Below the pieces are notes generated by a model. That model saw only the letters and a list, made by a program, of their open reading frames with translations, did no database searches and had not been told where the DNA came from. The translations under genes and the position numbers were made by a program. From NCBI RefSeq assembly GCF_009725235.1, contig NZ_WJFC01000100.1, positions 1 to 45,736 on the forward strand: a DNA stretch of 45,736 nucleotides. The letters are read 5' to 3'. Source of the DNA: Scytonema sp. UIC 10036. Lineage in GTDB: Bacteria > Cyanobacteriota > Cyanobacteriia > Cyanobacteriales > Nostocaceae. Every line of letters begins with the position of its first letter. The stretch's first letter is position 1. Below are positions 7,348-15,703 of the stretch, in pieces.

Positions 7348-7354
7348 CCTCCTA
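7348..7354 (-). promoter_or_regulatory. Ribosome binding site of the DUF1772 gene
   Basis: AGGAGGT on the minus strand, close to the ideal anti-16S complement. It fixes the start at 7343 rather than at upstream in-frame codons. Confidence 0.75.
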
Positions 7355-7529
7355 CAGATTTTTCCTTAGCAAGGCTAGCGCTTGAAGTGCAGTAGATGTG
7401 CCATAGTTCCTCCTGATTCGTCACAAGTTCAGTTTAGGCAAACACTTTGTGCTGGGCTATTTAATTCTTGCGTCAATATCAAAATCTTGCAATTAGTTAT
7501 GAGATGACAAGGGCAACATTTCCTCTAAA

Positions 7530-8108
7530 GTGAATACAATCAGAGCGAGTGATTATTGTATGTACTCATCCTTAAATACAAAACAATGTACCTTGTTACT
7601 ACTTGTAGGAATGAAGGGAGTGGGCAAAACCTTCATTGGTAGTATTTTAGAAAGATATCTAGACGTAAAATTTTTACGAATTGAACCAATATTTCTTGAA
7701 CTTCTTCAGTTAGAACCAAAATTACAAGGAATTCCTCTTGAGAAACGAGGATTTCAAATGGTACTGGCAAAACTGGATGAGCTAGCACAAAAGCATCCCG
7801 TCCTTTGTATTGAATCTACAGGAACTGCTCATACTTTTCCAGATCTTCTAGCAGCCTTACGCCAGGGATTTCACGTATTACTTATTAATATACAAGCTCC
7901 TATAGACACCTGCATCCAACGAGTCAGGAGTAGAGATGCGTCAGCCCATATTCCTGTGTCAGAAGATAGATTAAGAGAAATTAACGAGCTTGCATTGTCA
8001 GTCAGTCTCCCTTGGGATTTAAAGATTAATAATTCCGAGCTTCAGGATGAGGCTTTCATCGCGCAAGCTGTCAAAGAGCTTTTACAAAATAAATCTGAAA
8101 AGCCATAG
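7530..8108 (+). CDS. P-loop (shikimate/cytidylate kinase-like) protein
   Basis: A 192-residue cytosolic protein with a clear Walker A, GMKGVGKT at residues 27-34. An AAA/shikimate-kinase-like layout follows: a hydrophobic strand with an acidic end (VLCIESTGTAH), an arginine-rich lid-like segment (CIQRVRSRD), and the phosphate/base-binding region near SVSLPWDLKINNS. The family looks like small-molecule or nucleotide kinases, but no substrate-specific motif was recognised. The start may be the ATG at 7530 or the one at 7560; neither has a good ribosome site. The kptA gene follows 192 bases downstream on the same strand, across a repeat block. Confidence 0.7.
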   Translation: MNTIRASDYCMYSSLNTKQCTLLLLVGMKGVGKTFIGSILERYLDVKFLRIEPIFLELLQLEPKLQGIPLEKRGFQMVLAKLDELAQKHPVLCIESTGTAHTFPDLLAALRQGFHVLLINIQAPIDTCIQRVRSRDASAHIPVSEDRLREINELALSVSLPWDLKINNSELQDEAFIAQAVKELLQNKSEKP

Positions 8109-8144
8109 CAATCCGTGTAATAATTGTGAAACACACGTAATACA

Positions 8145-8262
8145 CGTAGGTTGGGTTGAGGAACGAAACCCAACATCCATCGGAGGAACGAAACCCAACA
8201 TCCATCGGAGGAACGAAACCCAACATTTATCAGCATTTGTTGGGTTTCGCGCTTCGCTCTAC
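8145..8262. repeat. GTAGGTTGGGTTGAGGAACG repeat with 25-bp tandem units
   Basis: The dispersed repeat starts GTAGGTTGGGTTGAGG, followed by tandem 25-base units of the form GGAGGAACGAAACCCAACAT. An inverted closing arm, TGTTGGGTTTCG, ends it. Related copies are at 8938-9011 and 39572-39602. It fills the space between the kinase-like gene and kptA. Confidence 0.85.
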
Positions 8263-8300
8263 CCCTACGACAATTTCCTCAGCCCTTGCAGTATTGAACT

Positions 8301-8876
8301 ATGGAAAATTCACGCCTAGTTAAAATTAGCAAATACCTTAGCAGACACCTCCGACACCAACCCGATCGCATCGGAATTGAACTTTCTCCTAGTGGCTGGG
8401 TTGCAGTCAAGGATCTTTTAGCAGCTTGTAGAAGAAACCGATTTCCTATCAGCCGTGACGAACTCGAAGAAGTGGTTGCAAACAACGATAAACAACGCTT
8501 TTCCTTTGATGCTACAGGCACTTTAATTCGTGCTAACCAAGGACACAGCGTAGATATTGATTTACAATTAGAACCTGTTGTTCCTCCAGATGTGCTTTAT
8601 CACGGTACTGGACACAAAGCTGTAGAGCTAATACTGCAACATGGGTTGTGTAAAATGTCCCGCCATCACGTACATTTATCAAAGGATATTGCCACAGCAG
8701 AAACTGTCGGTGCAAGACACGGAAAACCTGTCGTGTTTGTGGTAGATGCAGCAGCAATGCACCACGCAGGCTATACCTTTTATTGTTCCGACAATGGAGT
8801 ATGGTTGGTAGATAATGTACCACCTCAGTATTTGCGAATGGAGCTAGCGCAAACGAACACCGATTTCCTTACTTAA
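8301..8876 (+). CDS. kptA: RNA 2'-phosphotransferase, Tpt1/KptA family
   Basis: KptA moves an internal RNA 2'-phosphate to NAD+, leaving a clean 2'-OH. The 191-residue length fits bacterial KptA. The N-terminal winged part starts VKISKYLSRHLRHQP, with R15 and H16 at the usual catalytic pair. Next is the RFSF..G.LIRANQGHS block that holds the RNA phosphate. The C-terminal NAD-binding ADP-ribosyltransferase-like part shows LYHGTGHKAVELI, HVHLSKD and RHGKPVVFVVD. In eukaryotes Tpt1 finishes tRNA splicing; its role in bacteria, which lack that pathway, is unclear. It may form a unit with the upstream P-loop protein, though a 192-base repeat separates them. Confidence 0.93.
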   Translation: MENSRLVKISKYLSRHLRHQPDRIGIELSPSGWVAVKDLLAACRRNRFPISRDELEEVVANNDKQRFSFDATGTLIRANQGHSVDIDLQLEPVVPPDVLYHGTGHKAVELILQHGLCKMSRHHVHLSKDIATAETVGARHGKPVVFVVDAAAMHHAGYTFYCSDNGVWLVDNVPPQYLRMELAQTNTDFLT

Positions 8877-8937
8877 AACTCGGATGGCTATGACCGGACA
8901 CAATACTTGTCGGTTAAGCCTAAAAATACGAAAACAC

Positions 8938-9011
8938 GTAGGTTGGGTTGAGGAACGAAACCCAACATGAGTGCAGAGTTTGTTGGGTAACGCTATCGCC
9001 TCAACCCAACG
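8938..9011. repeat. GTAGGTTGGGTTGAGGAACG repeat, copy 2
   Basis: Same start as the copy at 8145, ending in the inverted TCAACCCAAC. The 330 bases between kptA and the next gene hold this repeat and otherwise no gene that could be recognised. Confidence 0.8.
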
Positions 9012-9206
9012 AGCGTTAATAAATCTTATTATAAGTCATCACCCGAACATAAAAAAGTTATGGAACTGCAGCCCGTAGCGGATAAATCTGTACTTCATTC
9101 AAGTGAGAACTGCTATAGTTCAACTGCATAAGTCGCTCTTGCTGGCATTTAAGTAATAGGGAAAGCTTCCAAACTTAACGCAACGAAAAAATAAGATGAT
9201 GAAAAA

Positions 9207-11012
9207 ATGCCCAAGATTGGTTTAGCAAAATTTGTTATTCTCACCTTGTTCATACTGTGTCTCTCAGGAAGTTCTTGCTTTCTGAGTCATGCATTTCAAG
9301 CCCAAGCTCTGACGATCGCACAAAAACAAACAACGAGTGATTTTCAATCAAGGAGTTCTATAGAAAAACACCCAAAGGTTCTCACGATTCCCCAAGAACC
9401 AACCCTTATTGCACAAAAGACCGCCAACTGTGCTCCAGTAGAATCTGGCAAGATACATCGTTTCATCGATGGAATGGATTCGTGTGTAGCACCTATGACG
9501 GAACAGGAAATTGGGGAAAATCTTAACGATCCCTTTGCTACAGCGATTCTTCGCAAAGGTATTTTTCCAGACAGTGTTGATGCAATTGTGACTGAAGTTT
9601 CCAACTCTGGGTTAAATCTTCAACAAGCCAACTACTTGCTAGGAGAAGGTAGCCAGATTCCAACTACAGTGGCTTCACGAGAAGAACCCCGTAACTTGCG
9701 TTATGTCCTGACCTGGGGAACAAGCCCAACAAGCAGTGCTCAGATTTTGCTCAATGCACCACCAGGAAGAGATTCTAGTTTCCTGCAAGTGATTTCATGG
9801 AATGCTCAAGCGAAGAAATACAACTTTTATGAATTTCGAGCACAAGTAGGCGAAACCGATAATATTTCAACTAGGGTATGGGTTTGGGCTGGTGACTCAC
9901 CCATGGCGCACGCACCTCAGACTATGGGGCATGGATGTTTCGACTGTCACCACAATGGCGTGGTGATTATGAAAGAATTGGCATTTCCTTGGAACAATTG
10001 GCATTCCCAACGTGCAATAATATCGCCTTTGAACGTACCCCTTGCTGTTGCTCAAGAGCAAATATTTCAGAATCTAAACGGTGCTGAGAATCTGGAGCGA
10101 GCCATCAGAAGTGGATTCCAAATTTACTACCAAAATTGGCTGCGCGATCGCATCAAAAACGAAGAAGGAACTATTCGTCTCACTGATGTCAGCGAGATGT
10201 TGCGTCATCTCACCACCAATACTACCATCAACTTTGCCTCCACCAATATAGAAAGTAAAGGAGAAAATACCAGTCCAGCTAACAGCGATATATCAGGAAT
10301 TCCCAATGACTTTTTCCTTTGGGATTCAGCCCTAAAAACAGCACTTAATCTTAATTATACTATTGAGCCTATTAAGTTTAAACGCAATGATTATGACAAT
10401 TACCTAAAAATTCATAATTTCAAACTGGTTCAATCTGACTTCACAAAACCGGATGGTTCGCCATTATATGAGGAAAATGGTTCCACCTACTTTGCTTTTT
10501 TTGTACCCGTACCATCTGCAGAGGATCTCTTCATATTAACCCAGATGCGCTCTGCAAAAATTTTAACTGACAAATTTATTGCTGCACTGCTAATGGTTGA
10601 TTTCAAAAATCCAGTTTTTTCAGAGAAGCGAACCAGTTTGCAACAATATGCCGAGCAGGTGACAACAGGTACTATCATGAATGGAGTCAGTAGTATACCT
10701 GATGAGTTTGCTAACAAAGTCAAAGCTGTAGCCGCCAGTCAACCAGACTGCGATCCAGCCAATCTAGACACCTGTTCTACCGAACAACAATTTCTTTTCA
10801 CTTGGAATCTACCTGATGACCAGTGGAAAACATCTGTGCAGCAGCGAATTCAGACTTATCTAGACGAAATTAACAATCTTTCTGAATCAGAACGGTTAGA
10901 TCGACTCATGCGACTTGCTGTTAAACGGCGATCGCAATTTCAATCTTGGCCAACTATCAAAAACCTCCAAGAATTTAGCCTGTTGCTTCCTCAAACCGAT
11001 CTACCCCAGTAG
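9207..11012 (+). CDS. Exported protein with a single CxxCH heme c motif
   Basis: A 601-residue protein with an N-terminal signal peptide (LAKFVILTLFILCLSGSSC, residues 6-24). It has one c-type heme motif, CFDCHH, with C244, C247 and H248. The motif sits in a His-rich segment (MAHAPQTMGHG before it, AFPWNNWHSQR after it). The signal peptide and heme motif place it in the periplasm or thylakoid lumen. The rest, including QFLFTWNLPDDQW, is not a family recognised here. A possible partner follows 77 bases downstream. The ATG at 9195 is out of frame, so 9207 is the start. It could be a redox or peroxidase-like enzyme, but this is open. Confidence 0.75.
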   Translation: MPKIGLAKFVILTLFILCLSGSSCFLSHAFQAQALTIAQKQTTSDFQSRSSIEKHPKVLTIPQEPTLIAQKTANCAPVESGKIHRFIDGMDSCVAPMTEQEIGENLNDPFATAILRKGIFPDSVDAIVTEVSNSGLNLQQANYLLGEGSQIPTTVASREEPRNLRYVLTWGTSPTSSAQILLNAPPGRDSSFLQVISWNAQAKKYNFYEFRAQVGETDNISTRVWVWAGDSPMAHAPQTMGHGCFDCHHNGVVIMKELAFPWNNWHSQRAIISPLNVPLAVAQEQIFQNLNGAENLERAIRSGFQIYYQNWLRDRIKNEEGTIRLTDVSEMLRHLTTNTTINFASTNIESKGENTSPANSDISGIPNDFFLWDSALKTALNLNYTIEPIKFKRNDYDNYLKIHNFKLVQSDFTKPDGSPLYEENGSTYFAFFVPVPSAEDLFILTQMRSAKILTDKFIAALLMVDFKNPVFSEKRTSLQQYAEQVTTGTIMNGVSSIPDEFANKVKAVAASQPDCDPANLDTCSTEQQFLFTWNLPDDQWKTSVQQRIQTYLDEINNLSESERLDRLMRLAVKRRSQFQSWPTIKNLQEFSLLLPQTDLPQ

Positions 11013-11089
11013 TGTACAAATTTATCTGCGTCCATCAGCGTTCATCTGCGGTTAATGATTTCTGAACATCACAATAATAGGAGTCAAAA

Positions 11090-12712
11090 ATGCCCAAACT
11101 ACCTCAATTCGATCCACCAGCAAACCAAAATGATTTCCGCTCTGGTGAAGAAGAAAAAGAAAAAGCCTTCCGCAGTCGTTGGAATAGAAACATCAATCGA
11201 TATACAGAACAAACATTACAAAATGACCCATGGGATTCTGCAAACCAACCTGCCCTAACCCAATACTACAACCCTCTCAACACAGACATTCCCGAAGGCA
11301 CAAAGGGAGCAGTTATCAAGTGGACAGCATTTCCAAACAGAATCTTAATTACATTTCCCAATGTAGGACAGCGCACGCAGTGGGAATTTGCAGATGAAGG
11401 ACCATCAGATCCCAACTATGGTCCCAGAGGACCCCGTGGATGGCAAGATGAGTATTGTGAGTGGAGCGTCACCCGCAACTCCGAGGGGAAGATTACCAAA
11501 GTCATGTTTACTTGCGAGAACCGAGAATATTGGTACACCCTTTGGGATATCGATCCAACAACTGTACTTAGGGTGTACCAAGAGTTAGTCGGATCGCAAG
11601 TGCAACTTGAAGACCTTTACTTACGAGACGATAATGGAGAACCTCAGATCGATCCGGAAACTGGACGACCAGCTTATGACGATCGCAACAAGTGGAATAG
11701 CACAACAACCAATGGAGCAGTTCATTTAGTCAGCAATCCCAATGCTCTGAGTGCTGAGATTTTTCTGGCGGGACAAGCCACAGTTCTGCGACAAAATTCC
11801 CAAGGTAACCCCATTACTGATAAAAACCAGCTCATCAACTGTAGTCAGTATGGCACTCCAAACCGTAACAGCGATCCGACCATTGGAGCGTCGGTCAACG
11901 CATTGGTACGTGGAACCGGACAACCAGGTTCTGGCGTGAGGATTTCTTTACAGAACCCAGTCGGACTTTATATTCAAGAACCAAGTTTTGACACCTACCA
12001 ACTTCCCTTAAATGCTCCTGCAAACGCTCAGCCATCTGACTATTGGAAGGTTGTTCGAGGTCGCCGACGGCAAAATGGAGAGGATATGGATTTTATTCTC
12101 CATGCAGTGTTCGAGGTACCAGAAGACCAAGGCTTTACCGTAAGCGATATCGCAATTAATGGATTTAATATTGAATTTGGCTCTCAGATTGCACAGACTT
12201 TTGACATTGCCTTAGCTGGGTTACCTTTGCCACAAATAACACCACCAGAATCTTTTCAATGTGCGGGTTTTCCAGAGAAGCCGCTACCGCGTCCGTTTCT
12301 TTTAAGGGACTTAGAGTTGGTCAATGTAGCAGCTCGTGGTAACCTCAATATGCGAATTGAGCAAGGAACAACGGTAGACAATATCGTGCTAATTGCGTTT
12401 AATAGCGATCGCGATGCTACCATTGAGTTGATCGATGCTCCCGGAGTCACAGTCACAAAAGTAGATTTTCAAGACCAAGACGGGGAGCAAATTTTCTTCC
12501 TCACAATTACAGCAGCAACCGATGCACCTTTAGGCGATCGTTCCTTGCTTTTGACTAATCCAGATGGTTCTCAAGGTCCAGCGGTGTTCGGCTTATTGGA
12601 AGTCGTTCCACCCGGAACCCTTGCTAGGACTACTGAATCAGGAACGCGATCGGCGATCGCAGAAAAATCTCCTGTCACATCGATTCCTATGGTTAAGTTA
12701 CCAAGAAGGTGA
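11090..12712 (+). CDS. Hypothetical protein, probable partner of the heme c protein
   Basis: A 540-residue protein with no family recognised. It has no clear signal peptide: the N-terminus is polar and charged (EEEKEKAFRSRWNRN). The middle shows Gly/Pro/Asn-rich beta-like segments. The last 140 residues resemble an immunoglobulin-like or IPT-type fold ending ATDAPLGDRSLLLTNPDG, a pattern seen in many beta-sandwich modules; that is inference. A GGAG sequence lies 11 bases before the ATG. The gap of 77 bases from the heme c gene suggests one transcription unit. Confidence 0.65.
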   Translation: MPKLPQFDPPANQNDFRSGEEEKEKAFRSRWNRNINRYTEQTLQNDPWDSANQPALTQYYNPLNTDIPEGTKGAVIKWTAFPNRILITFPNVGQRTQWEFADEGPSDPNYGPRGPRGWQDEYCEWSVTRNSEGKITKVMFTCENREYWYTLWDIDPTTVLRVYQELVGSQVQLEDLYLRDDNGEPQIDPETGRPAYDDRNKWNSTTTNGAVHLVSNPNALSAEIFLAGQATVLRQNSQGNPITDKNQLINCSQYGTPNRNSDPTIGASVNALVRGTGQPGSGVRISLQNPVGLYIQEPSFDTYQLPLNAPANAQPSDYWKVVRGRRRQNGEDMDFILHAVFEVPEDQGFTVSDIAINGFNIEFGSQIAQTFDIALAGLPLPQITPPESFQCAGFPEKPLPRPFLLRDLELVNVAARGNLNMRIEQGTTVDNIVLIAFNSDRDATIELIDAPGVTVTKVDFQDQDGEQIFFLTITAATDAPLGDRSLLLTNPDGSQGPAVFGLLEVVPPGTLARTTESGTRSAIAEKSPVTSIPMVKLPRR

Positions 12713-12773
12713 TGCAATTTTAAATTTTGGATTTTGGATTAAGAAAGTCTTACTCTGATAATACAACCTCTGC

Positions 12774-12862
12774 CTTTCTCTCTGTGCTCTCTGCGCCTCT
12801 GCGGTTTAAAAGTAATTTATTTAACCGCCCAGACGCAAAGTACACAGAGGTAAGAGGAGAGA
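12774..12862. repeat. Inverted CTCTGCG/CGCAAAG-type repeat
   Basis: One arm contains CTCTGTGCTCTCTGCG and CTCTGCGGTTTAAA, the other AACCGCCCAGACGCAAAGT and ACACAGAGG. A related single-arm copy with CAGAGACGCAGAGAGCGC is at 28984-29024. This is a well-known type of dispersed cyanobacterial repeat. Confidence 0.75.
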
Positions 12863-12914
12863 GCTATTGATTTCCGAAATGGTACAACAGAAAGCTAAAA
12901 AGTCGATAAATTTC

Positions 12915-13201
12915 GTAACGGCTGTACGTTCGCTTATTTTGAGATCCAAAGGGGAATTAAAGCCTTAATGTAAAAGGAAAAAGAGGATTTTTACGTGAAC
13001 CATTATTTTTGTGTAAAATTTGTGACCATTCAAAAAGGCTAAGAGAGGCGGTTATTTAAGCCGTAGGCATAGGATAAATCATAAAATGACCAAAAGCTCC
13101 TATGGGACTAAAAATGCCTGAATCCATTTCACAGCCTGAATTACAACCCCTGTAAGGCTTAATTAAATCTTGCGGTTAAAAATGAGCGAACGTACAGTAA
13201 C
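12915..13201. mobile_element. MITE-like element with imperfect terminal inverted repeats
   Basis: Left end GTAACGGCTGTACGTTCGCT and right end, inverted, GTTACTGTACGTTCGCTCAT. Similarity continues inward (ATTAAAGCCTTAATG against TTAATTAAGCCTTAC). There is no coding capacity within the 287 bases and no clear target duplication. Confidence 0.6.
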
Positions 13202-13340
13202 GGGTATAGTGCTGTTTTTTATCTAGAGAAAGAATGAGTTTATCCTCTTTTAAAGCGAAATAGTATATATGAAATTAAATTAAATCAGTGCCTAGTCAGC
13301 ATATTTGAGATAAAATAACACGTGGTAGTTTGTCCTAATT

Positions 13341-13502
13341 ATGACCATAGCCATGACCAACTGGTTAAATCAAGACAAAGTATTTACAGATACTCCTAAA
13401 GATATTAAGAAAGTGGTGCCAGAATTTATCCGAAAATCGCAATTGGTAAATTGTATTAATATTTGTGGCTCTTGGTGGAGTCGATGGGAGGTAGTCGGGT
13501 AA
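13341..13502 (+). pseudogene. Possible TnpB/OrfB N-terminal remnant
   Basis: A 53-codon frame starting MTIAMTNWLNQDKVF and continuing TPKDIKKVVPEF resembles the helix-turn-helix start of some OrfB/TnpB proteins (W..TP..I pattern). It runs directly into the hairpin at 13467-13539 and stops. No catalytic part remains. The similarity is weak, so this is only a candidate remnant. Confidence 0.35.
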
Positions 13503-13539
13503 GGTTCGAGCGTCACCGCTCTCCCCTCCACCAAGAACC
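13467..13539. repeat. Strong 14-bp stem hairpin with internal stems
   Basis: Arms GGCTCTTGGTGGAG and CTCCACCAAGAACC pair with one mismatch around about 45 bases. Inside are GGGAG/CTCCC and GAGCG/CGCTC stems. It may be an IS200/IS605-type right end with scaffold RNA, given the OrfB-like remnant just before it. It is not a tRNA. Confidence 0.6.
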
Positions 13540-13652
13540 ATATTTGTCTTGTCTAATTATATGTAGACAATCAGTGAATAGAGGACTAATGTAAGGCGAG
13601 CGCAGTCTTACAAATGGTGTCTATTGAATTTATTTTATGTATTTAAAATATT

Positions 13653-15623
13653 ATGAGAGTGTTAATACTGACCGCAAATCCAAAAGGTACTGCACAGCTA
13701 CGTCTAGATGAAGAGGTACGAGAAATTGACAACGTATTGCGTCGTGCTAAACGGCGTGAAGAATTCACATTGGAATCAAAGTGGGCTGTCCGTCCTGAGG
13801 ATATCCAGGAGGCTTTGCAAGAGTATCAACCACAGATTGTTCATTTTTCTGGACATGGCACACAAGAGGGATGGATATTTGAGGATGAAACTGGGCAACC
13901 TAAATGTGTCAGTGGAAATGTTCTAGCAGGATTGTTTGAGATCTTTGCCAATCAAATTGAATGTGTGATACTCAATGGGTGTTACTCTAATATACAGGCT
14001 GAGGCGATTTCTCAACATATTAAGTATGTTGTTGGTATGAATCAAGCAGTCAGCGATCAAGCCGCCATTAAGTTTGCAGTAGGATTTTACAAAGCTTTGG
14101 GAGCAAGACAGAATGTTAATTCGGGAGCAAGACAGAAATTTGAGTTCGCTTACAAAAGCGGTTGTATTGCTATTAAGCTAGAAGGAATTGAAGAAGATTT
14201 AGTACCAGTTTTACTAAAGAAAGATGAGGATAACAAAAGCAATAATATACTACAAAATGTTCGAAAGCAATTGCAAGAAAAAATCCCTTTCCGAAGCACT
14301 TTTGTGACTGCTGTAGGAATAACTGTTTTGATGATAGTCTTACGTTTCTCAGGATTTTTTCAAGCATCAGAGCTTTTATTTCTAGATATAATGATGCGAA
14401 GCCAACCAGTTGAAGAGCAAGATGATAAATTATTAATTGTTAAAATTACTGATAAAGATAGAAAGTACTATGCAAACATTGAATCTCCTAAAAATAGTGC
14501 TTCCTTAGCAGACAAATTTACTTATGAACTCCTAGATAAATTACTTAAACACAATCCACGAACTATAGGTATATACAACTATCGTTATGCTAAATCAGAA
14601 GGAGAGTTAAAGAAGCTAATTAACTACACACAAACAGATAAGCGCTTAGTTTTTATTTGTGATTTTCCAAATTCTTCTGAAAAAGAAGGTTCTGATCCTC
14701 CTCTTGACGTTCCCATAGAACAAGTAGGATTAAGTGATTTTCTTAATGATTCTGATAAAGTCATTCGCAGACAAATTATACGATGGCCAACGCCGTCAGA
14801 TACGCCAGCTACAAAATCAACCGAGTGTAAGAATAAAAAACAAGATTACATGGATTCTTTTAGCTTCCTTGTAGCTCAAAAATATTTGTCTAAAGACGGA
14901 AAAGAATATAAGTCTATTGGAGGAGATGATGGGATTTTTAAATCTGGTGAAACTGTTCTACAACCACTCGATAATATCTCACAAGGTGGATATAATTTTA
15001 GAAATTTAAATGCTTATCAAATTTTCTTGAATTACCGATACACACAAGATTCAGAAAATAAGCGCTCTCTTAGTAGTATTGCTAAAATAATGACTATTCG
15101 TGAAGTCTTGGAAAAGGGTGAAGAAAAAGATATAAAAGAAAAAATAGTTTTGATTGGTACACCAATTACTGGATTTGATAATACCTTCTCTACTCCCTTT
15201 TCTACTGGAGGAGCCGATTCACAAATCCGGGGTTTATTTATTGAAGCACAAATGATTAGTCAGCTTGTTAATGCAGCATTAGGTTCTAGACCTCTATTAA
15301 AAGTTTGGGATATACAATACGATATGCTGTGGATTCTATGTTGGTCAATGATTGGAGCGATCGCAGTTCAACTATCGTATCCAAAAGTTAAGAAATTACT
15401 TCTATTTTTAACAATAGGTCTCTTTAGTCTCTATGCGATCTGTTTTATTCTATTTAGCTCTCCAATTAAACGTTGGGTACCATTGATTCCATCTGCTCTG
15501 GCATTTTCAAGTTCCGGATTCGTGATAGTATTAGTAAGGTTATATCATCAAAGAAAGGAGCAACCCGTACTATCTTCTTCTAAGAATTTACTTCCTTCCC
15601 TGCAAAATCGACGAAACCCTTGA
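13653..15623 (+). CDS. CHAT/caspase-like and CHASE2 domain membrane protein
   Basis: A 656-residue membrane protein. Residues 1-150 are a caspase-like CHAT domain with H68 in VHFSGHG and C110 in VILNGCYSN, the expected His-Cys dyad. A linker leads to a membrane helix at about 214-235 (TFVTAVGITVLMIVLRFSGF). A CHASE2 sensor domain follows (ELLFLDIMMRSQP, later IVLIGTPITGFDN). Three helices close the protein near 560-640. With the CHAT part in the cytosol, CHASE2 would lie outside the membrane. No kinase or cyclase output domain follows. CHASE2 usually feeds such a domain, so here the CHAT domain may be the output; that is inference. It is upstream of the DUF928 gene and converges on the TPS-CHAT unit. 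Confidence 0.85.
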   Translation: MRVLILTANPKGTAQLRLDEEVREIDNVLRRAKRREEFTLESKWAVRPEDIQEALQEYQPQIVHFSGHGTQEGWIFEDETGQPKCVSGNVLAGLFEIFANQIECVILNGCYSNIQAEAISQHIKYVVGMNQAVSDQAAIKFAVGFYKALGARQNVNSGARQKFEFAYKSGCIAIKLEGIEEDLVPVLLKKDEDNKSNNILQNVRKQLQEKIPFRSTFVTAVGITVLMIVLRFSGFFQASELLFLDIMMRSQPVEEQDDKLLIVKITDKDRKYYANIESPKNSASLADKFTYELLDKLLKHNPRTIGIYNYRYAKSEGELKKLINYTQTDKRLVFICDFPNSSEKEGSDPPLDVPIEQVGLSDFLNDSDKVIRRQIIRWPTPSDTPATKSTECKNKKQDYMDSFSFLVAQKYLSKDGKEYKSIGGDDGIFKSGETVLQPLDNISQGGYNFRNLNAYQIFLNYRYTQDSENKRSLSSIAKIMTIREVLEKGEEKDIKEKIVLIGTPITGFDNTFSTPFSTGGADSQIRGLFIEAQMISQLVNAALGSRPLLKVWDIQYDMLWILCWSMIGAIAVQLSYPKVKKLLLFLTIGLFSLYAICFILFSSPIKRWVPLIPSALAFSSSGFVIVLVRLYHQRKEQPVLSSSKNLLPSLQNRRNP

Positions 15624-15703
15624 TTTCTCGTTGAGAAGTGGGAGGAGAACGTAAACGGTTACCCATCTTGTAACCATTTTCCTAACTTACTAAATTATCT
15701 ATT

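Larger units (their letters stand above)
12713..13652. other. Gene-poor region with repeats and a degraded element
   Basis: About 940 bases hold an inverted repeat built of CTCTGCG..GCGGTT sequences (12774-12862), a MITE-like structure (12915-13201), and a short remnant ORF (13341-13502) followed by a strong hairpin (13467-13539). No functional gene is supported. The promoter for the CHAT-CHASE2 gene should lie in the last 100 bases, but no clear box was picked. Confidence 0.55.

Noticed and set aside
7344..7424. Upstream in-frame extension of the DUF1772 5' fragment (MTNQEELWH)
   Set aside because: A strong AGGAGGT lies just before the internal ATG at 7343, and the extension does not resemble the family.
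8145..8262. Regular 25-bp units resembling a CRISPR array
   Set aside because: The units are directly adjacent and carry no unique spacers, and no cas gene is nearby. They belong to the dispersed GTAGGTTGGG repeat family.
13467..13539. tRNA-like region with GGTTCGAGC and a long acceptor-like stem
   Set aside because: The stem is 14 bp rather than 7, the T-loop-like GGTTCGA is not followed by a proper T stem, and no anticodon arm can be drawn.
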